Assembly (NCBI GenBank): GCA_022722495.1
Contig: JAIJLI010000016.1
Coordinates: 1-19,703 of the forward strand
Direction: 5' to 3'
Length of the DNA stretch: 19,703 nucleotides
Source: Dialister sp.
Lineage (GTDB): Bacteria; Bacillota; Negativicutes; Veillonellales; Dialisteraceae
Part shown: in pieces, positions 14,510 through 19,703 of the stretch
Position numbering within the stretch: the first letter of the stretch is position 1
How the letters are laid out: the number at the start of each line of letters is the position of its first letter
Notes under the pieces: model-generated
Seen by the model: the letters and a program-made list of their open reading frames with translations, nothing else
The model's database searches: none
What the model was told of the DNA's origin: nothing
Program-made: the position numbers and the translations under genes

Positions 14510-14790
14510 TAGTCATTTTTATCCCAAAAATTTAACTCTGTTAACCAAATAGGGAGACAGAAACCTAAAGACAAACGACAAGACCACCCCCAAACCACTA
14601 TTCTGCACAAACAAACATCAGAAAAAGAAGGCTGTCTCCTACCATTAACCATGAATCCTACATATCCATCACTTCCCTCCATTAGAGATTCAAACGACAA
14701 CAAGAAAAGTGATGAACGAATAATCCTCACCCGAAATAATAAGGTGTAAAAATCAACCACTAACCAACAAAATCCTAGAAAATTGACCCA
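14510..14790. other. Intergenic stretch between leader 2 and the cas1 promoter
   Basis: No gene is convincing here. It holds a widely spaced inverted repeat (TAGGGAGACAG at 14550-14560 and CTGTCTCCTA at 14632-14641) without a T-tract, and a 32-codon plus-strand frame from ATG 14651 (starting NPTYPSLPSIRD) with no promoter of its own that I can see. Both are unassigned. Confidence 0.4.
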
Positions 14791-14826
14791 GTGAAATACA
14801 ATTTCAATATCCCGCTTTATCTTTGC
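14791..14826 (+). promoter_or_regulatory. Palindrome-bearing promoter of the cas1-CAPP-cas2 operon (copy 1)
   Basis: GTGAAATACAATTTCAA (14791-14807) is an inverted repeat with one outer mismatch (GTGAAAT/ATTTCAa). Ten bases later comes TATCTTTGC (14818-14826). The cas1 ATG is 25 bases after that. The palindrome covers the place of the -33 element, and no TTTG is found at the usual distance. The same arrangement recurs at 17371 and 17882. Confidence 0.75.
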
Positions 14827-14851
14827 ACCCAGAAATCAAAACCATAAACAT

Positions 14852-15829
14852 ATGGAGATCGTATTAAATTCATACGGTGCTAAACTTAGCATCAACAATG
14901 GAGCATTCATGCTCAACAATTCAACAGGAAGCCATCGCATACCTGTTAAAGACGTGGATTCCATCTTAGTAGCCAAGAGTGCCGTACTCACATCCGACGC
15001 CTTGATACTTGCCATTGAAAATGACATCAGGGTTACGTTGGCCGACAAAGGTGGCAACGTAATGGGCTGCGTATGGAGCCACAAATATGGTTCCATCTCC
15101 ACCATCAGAAAAGGACAGCTGATATTCACGGCATCACAGGATGCAGTGGAATGGATCAAAAAGGTCATCATCCAAAAGATGCAAAACCAACTGGCCCTAC
15201 TCCTCATGCTGCAGGTAGATACAGGAAAGAAGGAACTCACCGTACAGGAAGCTGGCGACAAAATCAGCAAACTCATCGCAAGGGTGGATGCACTTGAAGG
15301 ATTCACGGTAAGAGAAATCGCCAATAATCTCAGAGCCTATGAAGGCAATGCCTCCAAGGAATACTTCCGGGCATTGAATAAATTCATTCCTGAGAAATAC
15401 AGGTTCAAGGAACGCTCACAACATCCGGCTACAGATGTTGCCAACGCCATGCTCAACTACGGATACGGCATCCTGTATGGAAAAATAGAGAATGCACTCA
15501 TACGCTGCGGCATAGATCCCTATATAGGCATTCTCCACAGAGACGAATATGGAAGACCCGTCCTTTCCTATGACGTGATAGAGCTCTACAGGGTATGGAT
15601 AGACTATATCGTTTATGCCCTGCTGGCACAAAATATCATAACAGAAGACTTCTACTCCACAGATGAAAGAGGAGCAGTATGGCTGGAAGCCCTGGGAAGA
15701 AGAGTCATCATCCAGTCAGTCAATGACTACCTCTCAGAGAATGAATCCATCAAGGGAATGACCAGAAGCAGAGAAACCCATATATTTCTCTATATGCAAA
15801 AATTCGCACAACAATTAAAACACTACTAA
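14852..15829 (+). CDS. cas1: Cas1 integrase
   Basis: A 325-residue Cas1 of normal length. N-terminal beta domain (1-75) with IPVKDVDSILVAKSAVLTSD; C-terminal helical domain with metal ligands visible as E164 (NLRAYEGNASKEYF), H229 (IGILHRDEYGRPVLSYD) and acidic residues D241/E244 (SYDVIELYRVW). It works with Cas2 to insert new spacers next to the leader of the arrays. First gene of an operon with CAPP and cas2: only one base separates its stop from the next ATG. It is not fused to a reverse transcriptase or Cas6. The operon is driven by a palindromic promoter unlike that of the effector genes. Confidence 0.97.
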   Translation: MEIVLNSYGAKLSINNGAFMLNNSTGSHRIPVKDVDSILVAKSAVLTSDALILAIENDIRVTLADKGGNVMGCVWSHKYGSISTIRKGQLIFTASQDAVEWIKKVIIQKMQNQLALLLMLQVDTGKKELTVQEAGDKISKLIARVDALEGFTVREIANNLRAYEGNASKEYFRALNKFIPEKYRFKERSQHPATDVANAMLNYGYGILYGKIENALIRCGIDPYIGILHRDEYGRPVLSYDVIELYRVWIDYIVYALLAQNIITEDFYSTDERGAVWLEALGRRVIIQSVNDYLSENESIKGMTRSRETHIFLYMQKFAQQLKHY

Positions 15830-15830
15830 T

Positions 15831-16877
15831 ATGAAAGAGCAGACTGTATCATTGGGAACCAAGATCGTGACTGCCAATGAAAAATTGACATCTATCAACA
15901 TGATAGACCTATTCGAGATGATTGCTCACCCAGAGCCATCACTCAGAAATCAGACAGAAGTACTGCGCAGTATCCAGCGCATGGACAGTGCCAAATACAA
16001 CCTGATGAAAAAATCACTCCCCTACTTTGTCTGCGCCCACTTTGACCCAGACTGCAGAAGAAAGGAAAACTTCTCATCAGTATCATCACTTGTCCTGGAC
16101 ATAGACCATGTGGACGAGAAGAGCATCCAGCTGGATGAGCTGAAAGTAGAACTGGCAAAAGACGAGCGCATCGCCATGATGTTCACCTCTCCTAGCGGTT
16201 GTGGCTTGAAACTCATCTTCCTGCTCGACAAACCATGCCTGGATGAAAACATCTATTCATCATTCTACAAGCAGTTCGCCTGGGACTTCGCCAAGGAACA
16301 TCACTTGGAAACATTCATTGACCTCAAAACCAATGACGTGACCAGAGCCTGCTTCATTCCTGCGGACGACCATGCCATCCTTAACATGACAGCCACACCT
16401 GTCAACTTGGAGAACTATGTGGATCTGGATTGCGTAGACCTGTTCATCAAGGGAGACAAGATGCCAAGCATCAGCCAAGAGAAACAAGTACAGGACCTGG
16501 AACCAGTAGAAAAGAATCTGGATCCTGACCGGGAAACCATGAACAGGATCAAAGAAAGATTGGAACTGAGCCAAAAGAAGAAACTGCCCCAGGAAGTACG
16601 CCCTATCTATGTTCCCGAGGAAATCACCAACATAGTCACTGACCTGAAGCAATCCATAGAAGAAACAGGAGTAGAACTGTATGATACCAGAAACATCCAG
16701 TACGGCATCAAACTTATGTTCCGTACCCATCAACTGAAAGCAGAAATCAACCTGTTCTTCGGGCACAAGGGATACTCGGTGGTAGAATCTCCCAAGAGAG
16801 GAACCTCCATGCAACTCAATGGCATGATGGCGCAACTGGTGAATGATTACATACAAACGCTAAGATGTACCTCATGA
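15831..16877 (+). CDS. CRISPR-associated primase-polymerase (CAPP), VirE_N/BT4734-like
   Basis: A 348-residue protein with the AEP-type prim-pol core of the VirE N-terminal (BT4734-like) family. Motif I is SSLVLDIDHVD (D90, D92), motif II MFTSPSGCGLKLIF (about 117-130, the S-G-x-G-x-K type), motif III TFIDLKTNDVTRACFIPADD (D164, D169, R172). These bind metal and nucleotide. A low-complexity charged linker (about 210-255) leads to a C-terminal domain with IQYGIKLMF and LNGMMAQLVNDYI, which I do not recognise. Such prim-pols occur beside cas1-cas2 in type III loci, where they bind Cas1-Cas2 and are thought to help convert or fill spacer precursors. The gene lies between cas1 and cas2 and its stop overlaps the cas2 start (ATGA at 16874-16877). 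Confidence 0.85.
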   Translation: MKEQTVSLGTKIVTANEKLTSINMIDLFEMIAHPEPSLRNQTEVLRSIQRMDSAKYNLMKKSLPYFVCAHFDPDCRRKENFSSVSSLVLDIDHVDEKSIQLDELKVELAKDERIAMMFTSPSGCGLKLIFLLDKPCLDENIYSSFYKQFAWDFAKEHHLETFIDLKTNDVTRACFIPADDHAILNMTATPVNLENYVDLDCVDLFIKGDKMPSISQEKQVQDLEPVEKNLDPDRETMNRIKERLELSQKKKLPQEVRPIYVPEEITNIVTDLKQSIEETGVELYDTRNIQYGIKLMFRTHQLKAEINLFFGHKGYSVVESPKRGTSMQLNGMMAQLVNDYIQTLRCTS

Positions 16878-17338
16878 AAGGAAACCATCTTATAGAAACC
16901 AGACTGATTGGCCAAGCCGGTTTAGCCGGCACAGGCTCCATCGGTAGAGTAACGGGGAACTTAGACGAGCTCCCCACCATACCGGAAAGAATCAGACAGA
17001 TACTGAACATCATCTCTTCAGCAGAAAGGAAACCAGGATATATGATATGCTTCATCATGTACGACATCACCAGTAACAAGGTCAGAACATCGATTGCAAA
17101 GTTCCTACTGAAAAAAGGATGTACAAGGGTCCAGAAGTCCATCTTCATGGCAGACATGCCATCTGATGAAGTGGAAGACATAGCCCAAAAACTAACAGAG
17201 ATTCAGAAGATGTATGACAACAACGACAGCATTCTGATTGTCCCTTTGTCTGAGGACTATGCCAGAGCCATGAAGATCATTGGTCAGGAAGTAGATATCG
17301 ATCTTATCCTGCATTCCAAAAACACCCTGTTTTTCTAG
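16874..17338 (+). CDS. cas2: Cas2 with an N-terminal extension
   Basis: The Cas2 ferredoxin fold starts at MICFIMYDITSNKVRTSIAK (ATG 17042) and runs to the end through KFLLKKGCTRVQKSIFMADM and SILIVPLSEDY, about 98 residues. The frame is open upstream and I choose ATG 16874, which overlaps the CAPP stop in an ATGA arrangement, giving 154 residues; ATG 16865 is also possible. The extra 56 residues (ETRLIGQAGLAGTGSIGRV, then LPTIPERIRQILNII) are not part of known Cas2 folds as I recall them. Translation from 17042 alone would leave a 164-base gap in an otherwise tight operon, so the extension is probably real. Cas2 bridges two Cas1 dimers during spacer insertion; the extension may contact CAPP (inference). 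Confidence 0.9.
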   Translation: MKGNHLIETRLIGQAGLAGTGSIGRVTGNLDELPTIPERIRQILNIISSAERKPGYMICFIMYDITSNKVRTSIAKFLLKKGCTRVQKSIFMADMPSDEVEDIAQKLTEIQKMYDNNDSILIVPLSEDYARAMKIIGQEVDIDLILHSKNTLFF

Positions 17339-17370
17339 GCTTAAACACAAAATCAAGGAAAAATGAGCCA

Positions 17371-17406
17371 GTGAAATATCATTTCACGATGTTCAAGTAC
17401 CTTTGC
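17371..17406 (+). promoter_or_regulatory. Palindrome-bearing promoter of the 102-residue gene (copy 2)
   Basis: GTGAAATATCATTTCAC (17371-17387) is a perfect 7-bp inverted repeat with a 3-base centre, 10 bases before TACCTTTGC (17398-17406). The preceding 20 or so bases (AAAATCAAGGAAAAATGAGC) also match copies 1 and 3. The presumed transcript has a leader of about 90 bases. Confidence 0.75.
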
Positions 17407-17424
17407 ACCCGAAATAAAACAAAA

Positions 17425-17456
17425 GCTATTTCTCCCCACTTCTGTAGGAGGATAGC
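17425..17456 (+). other. Possible hairpin in the 5' leader of the 102-residue gene
   Basis: GCTATTTCTCC (17425-17435) can pair with GGAGGATAGC (17447-17456): five pairs GCTAT/ATAGC and four CTCC/GGAG with a small bulge. A smaller hairpin, CGCTA/TAGCG (17935-17957), is found at a similar place in the next leader. No function can be assigned. Confidence 0.3.
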
Positions 17457-17500
17457 AGTGTATAAAATATAAAAGTAAACAACGTAAAAACAAGAGAACA

Positions 17501-17809
17501 ATGAAATTCATCAACTTAACACCCCACACCATCACCCTGAATGATGGCACAAGCTTCCCTACAGAAGGAAATGCAAGAGTAGCAGATATCTATACCAAGT
17601 TCAATGTAAACGGTATTTGCAAGGTTAAACACGGAGAGATCGAAAATCTCCCAGAACCAGAAGCCAACACCACCTTCATCGTATCGGCCATGGTACTCGC
17701 AGCAGCAAAGGAAAAAGGCAGAGAAGATGTGGTAGCCCCTGCTACCGGACACCCTGAGTGCAAAAGAGAAAACGGCTTCATCGTCTCTGTCCCAGGATTC
17801 GTCCACTAG
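17501..17809 (+). CDS. Conserved small protein of unknown function (MKFINLTPH family)
   Basis: A 102-residue soluble protein with no signal peptide or membrane helix. It opens MKFINLTPHTITLNDG, continues with ENLPEPEANTTFIVSAMVLA and ends APATGHPECKRENGFIVSVP followed by GFVH. Proteins with this start and this DVVAPATGHP/GF-V end are common, unnamed, in Bacteroidota mobile elements and some phages as I remember; no function is known to me. It has its own promoter with the palindrome shared with cas1, and sits 162 bases after cas2. Its position suggests an accessory gene carried with the locus rather than a Cas component. Confidence 0.8.
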   Translation: MKFINLTPHTITLNDGTSFPTEGNARVADIYTKFNVNGICKVKHGEIENLPEPEANTTFIVSAMVLAAAKEKGREDVVAPATGHPECKRENGFIVSVPGFVH

Positions 17810-17881
17810 ACAATGCCACAGGCGCATATAATAAGGTATGGGAGACCCTCTCTACTGACAAAATCAAGGAAAATTGAGTCA

Positions 17882-17917
17882 GTGAAATATAGTTTCACGA
17901 GAATCCGCTACCTTTGC
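17882..17917 (+). promoter_or_regulatory. Palindrome-bearing promoter of the membrane/AlbA_2 pair (copy 3)
   Basis: GTGAAATATAGTTTCAC (17882-17898) has six perfect outer pairs and lies 10 bases before TACCTTTGC (17909-17917). The upstream flank (AAAATCAAGGAAAATTGAGT) matches copy 2 almost base for base. It precedes the membrane protein gene by about 70 bases. Confidence 0.75.
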
Positions 17918-17988
17918 ACACAGAAAACCAAAGCCGCTATGGTTAAGTAAGTTAGCGACATTAGAGATATTTATAAATTTCAAACATT

Positions 17989-18228
17989 ATGACAATTTTC
18001 AGTATCATCATCGGGATCATCATCCTACTGGATGTATTGACATTCCTGGTAAAAGCAACAGGCAATGCAAGTAACTTCATGTGGTACCTCTGCCGCCCAC
18101 TCTGGGGTATCCTCGGCAATGGAGTGTATCAGAACATCTCCATGTTCATCGGTCTCCTCATCCGCTTGGCAGAAGCCGTCGTACTCACACACATCGTAGA
18201 AAACCTCTTCAGACAGTTAGTAGCATGA
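17989..18228 (+). CDS. Small membrane protein, two predicted helices
   Basis: A 79-residue hydrophobic protein. Helix 1 is about residues 2-22 (FSIIIGIIILLDVLTFLV) and helix 2 about 49-68 (NISMFIGLLIRLAEAVVLTH), joined by a loop with tryptophans (MWYLCRPLWGILG). No family is recognised. Its stop codon overlaps the start of the AlbA_2-like gene (ATGA at 18225-18228), so the two are translated together from the palindromic promoter. Small two-helix proteins coupled to a larger nucleic-acid-binding partner occur in several defence systems, which makes a joint role plausible but unproven. Confidence 0.75.
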   Translation: MTIFSIIIGIIILLDVLTFLVKATGNASNFMWYLCRPLWGILGNGVYQNISMFIGLLIRLAEAVVLTHIVENLFRQLVA

Positions 18229-19451
18229 GCAAAGTCACCATTCCAAGCAGGGCTTCCTACCAGGTTAGGAACCCTGCATCAGAAGAAAGTCCCTTCCTAG
18301 AAGCAGACTGGGTCCCAATCAATGCCCATCAGGTATATCAAGCCTTGAAAAGAATGCAATGCAGAAATCACCAGGCAACATCAGCCTATAAATGCAAAGG
18401 TTTGGGAGCCCCATACAAGACAAGCCAGCAACAGGAAAACTGGCTAGGAGCAATCATCAATCATTTCAATCAAAATACAAATATTCAGTTAAAACATATC
18501 AAGACTATGTGCAAATTCAACAAATTCAATGGTAAAGTTACCAACTACTACAGCAACATGTATGTCATCGAAGTAGATGACAAGACTATCTACATCCCAT
18601 TCAGCGTGATGCATAAATTCCCGGCATTTCCACAATCCATGATGGAAGATGGTCACCTCAAGATCGGCGTAACAGTCATCATGGTGAAAAAAGACGAGAA
18701 GACATACTACCCTGACCATGAAACCTACGGAGTCAACAACAATCAGGAACATAAGCTGAACATCGATGGTACTTACCTGCTCAAGGATACAAAAGCGTAT
18801 AAGCAGTCCAACAGCCTTCCAGAACTGATGGCTCAACTCAGCACACAGCTGCCTTCACTTCAAGAGGACCTGAGATTGGAAACGCTGAAAGTAATCTCAG
18901 CTATCAACATGACAGAGGAGCAAAAGGTAGAGAAACTTACATCCATGGTAGACTTCCCATTGGACTTCGTAGAGTCACAGACCCTGGAAAAGAAGGCAAG
19001 CCTGTTCTATGCACCGGGCAATACCAAGGATGACAGAGCACAGCTCAAGGAGATCGTAGAGTCAATCGTTGCCATGTGCAATAGCGAGGAACAGAAACAA
19101 TGCCAACTCATCGTAGGAGTGAACGACAAGACCAATAAGACTTGCAAACTCCAGGATGAAATCGCCTCCAACTATCCACAGATGGCCAACCTCGACCAGT
19201 TCCAGAATACCCTGCTGGTTCCGTTCATCAAGTCATACACCTACGACAATGCCCTGCTCATGTCATCCCTCAAATACAACTGGTACAACTACAATGGTGA
19301 CCTAATCCTCATCATAGACATCAACTACCACGGAGATCCTATCATCTGCAAAGGGGGCAGACTCCCCTACCGATGCGACTCCGCCAAAATGATTGCAGAA
19401 GGAGTGGACCTGGTAAACATGGTCAAGAAGCTGACAAGAAATGCCGCATAA
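18225..19451 (+). CDS. Schlafen/AlbA_2-like domain protein with a novel N-terminal region
   Basis: A 408-residue protein. Residues about 250-405 follow the AlbA_2 (Schlafen-type, formerly AAA_4) pattern: E255 in LEKKASLFYAPGNTKDD, the helix LKEIVESIVAMCNSEEQ, the strand and turn CQLIVGVNDKTNK, then DLILIIDINYHGDPIICKGG and LPYRCDSAKMIAEG, corresponding to the usual E-x-K-S, iaAfaN, GvnD and y-R-x-g-s elements. The usual GG before LIVGV is replaced by Gln/Cys. The first 245 residues are not recognised; they include a strand-rich part (NMYVIEVDDKTIYIPFSVMH). AlbA_2 domains bind DNA or RNA and some Schlafen relatives cut RNA; catalysis here is not shown. In-frame ATG 18081 is rejected because it would overlap the membrane protein gene. 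Confidence 0.72.
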   Translation: MSKVTIPSRASYQVRNPASEESPFLEADWVPINAHQVYQALKRMQCRNHQATSAYKCKGLGAPYKTSQQQENWLGAIINHFNQNTNIQLKHIKTMCKFNKFNGKVTNYYSNMYVIEVDDKTIYIPFSVMHKFPAFPQSMMEDGHLKIGVTVIMVKKDEKTYYPDHETYGVNNNQEHKLNIDGTYLLKDTKAYKQSNSLPELMAQLSTQLPSLQEDLRLETLKVISAINMTEEQKVEKLTSMVDFPLDFVESQTLEKKASLFYAPGNTKDDRAQLKEIVESIVAMCNSEEQKQCQLIVGVNDKTNKTCKLQDEIASNYPQMANLDQFQNTLLVPFIKSYTYDNALLMSSLKYNWYNYNGDLILIIDINYHGDPIICKGGRLPYRCDSAKMIAEGVDLVNMVKKLTRNAA

Positions 19452-19458
19452 CATCTAA

Positions 19459-19488
19459 GGAGGACTGCCCAAGTAAAGGCAGCCCTCT
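19459..19488 (+). terminator. Hairpin after the AlbA_2-like gene, weak terminator candidate
   Basis: GGAGGACTGCC (19459-19469) pairs with GGCAGCCCTCT (19478-19488), with one internal mismatch and an 8-base loop. There is no T-tract after it, so efficient intrinsic termination is uncertain. It starts 8 bases after the stop codon. Confidence 0.4.
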
Positions 19489-19561
19489 GATAATCTGATG
19501 AAAAATTCCATCAAAGTTCATTCGGAAATAAAACAACTACAGAAAGAAGAAGACAACAAAA

Positions 19562-19648
19562 ATGAAGAGAAATATGAAAAAGTCATTTTTAACAGCAATC
19601 GCTAAGCTGCGTGGAGAAAGTGATGCAGATATACAAGGAATCTTCTAG
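19562..19648 (+). CDS. Possible 28-residue small protein at the right edge
   Basis: ATG 19562 opens a frame with MKRNMKKSFLTAIAKLRGES and stops at TAG 19646. The frame stays readable after the stop (EKTGIDLCKIQIKKNIL), so this could be a truncated gene or a chance frame. No clear promoter is seen between 19490 and 19562. I do not recognise it. Confidence 0.2.
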   Translation: MKRNMKKSFLTAIAKLRGESDADIQGIF

Positions 19649-19703
19649 GAGAAGACCGGTATTGATTTATGCAAAATACAAATAAAAAAGAATATTCTAT
19701 GAA

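Noticed and set aside
14509..14760. Minus-strand 83-codon frame after leader 2
   Set aside because: No family resemblance, Leu/Phe/Trp/Arg-rich from AT-rich antisense sequence, and it starts inside the cas1 upstream region without a promoter.
18081..18224. Earlier in-frame start for the AlbA_2-like protein
   Set aside because: It would overlap most of the membrane protein gene and gives an Arg/Pro/His-rich stretch typical of a wrong frame; ATG 18225 overlaps the preceding stop as in a coupled pair.
1..19648. Reassignment of TAG as a sense codon, suggested by coherent reading past TAG near 77 and at 19646
   Set aside because: csx10, cas2 and the 102-residue gene all end in TAG at sensible places close to the next gene or promoter, so TAG acts as a normal stop.

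Overview
The window carries a complete type III CRISPR-Cas locus from a member of the Bacteroidota, most likely Prevotella/Segatella. The assignment rests on promoters of the Bacteroidota form (TAnnTTTGC near -7, sometimes TTTG about 20 bases upstream), near absence of Shine-Dalgarno sequences, AT-rich gaps, and protein families typical of this phylum: TIGR03986-like and TIGR04423-like type III proteins, a VirE_N/BT4734-like primase-polymerase and a DUF2493 protein. Family names are recognised from motifs by eye; no database search was possible.

Layout. 1-722: an eroded edge with a deleted DUF2493 pseudogene, an interrupted small reading frame and a leftward promoter. 723-1637: CRISPR array 1 (13 repeats, 12 spacers), its leader at 1638-1788, leftward transcription. 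1849-1902: terminator. 1910-6201 (minus strand): cas6, a CARF-HEPN gene, a WYL regulator and a second CARF-HEPN gene. 6322-13908 (plus strand): the effector operon of cas10 (GGDD kept, HD nuclease domain absent), a small Cas7-type RAMP, csx10, a tandem Cas7 RAMP, a TIGR04423-like small protein and a TIGR03986-like RAMP with a long helical tail. The csx10 gene and overall make-up point to a III-D-like subtype. 13964-14005: strong terminator. 14102-14358: CRISPR array 2 (4 repeats, 3 spacers, two identical) with a near-copy of the array 1 leader. 14852-17338: cas1, a CRISPR-associated primase-polymerase (CAPP) and cas2. 17501-19451: a 102-residue conserved protein, then a translationally coupled pair of a small membrane protein and a Schlafen/AlbA_2-like protein.

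How it fits together. Pre-crRNA is made from a promoter inside each leader and cut by Cas6 to leave an 8-nt AUUAAGAC handle. The effector complex reads RNA targets. Cas10 lacks the HD nuclease but keeps GGDD, so immunity probably depends on cyclic oligoadenylate signalling to the two CARF-HEPN ribonucleases. The cas1-CAPP-cas2 operon supplies spacer acquisition.

Most unusual signal. The cas1 operon, the 102-residue gene and the membrane/AlbA_2 pair have near-identical promoters: a 17-bp palindrome of the form GTGAAAT-N3-ATTTCAC exactly 10 bases before TAnCTTTGC. Such an arrangement suggests one regulon joining spacer acquisition with two uncharacterised accessory units. The WYL protein is one candidate regulator.
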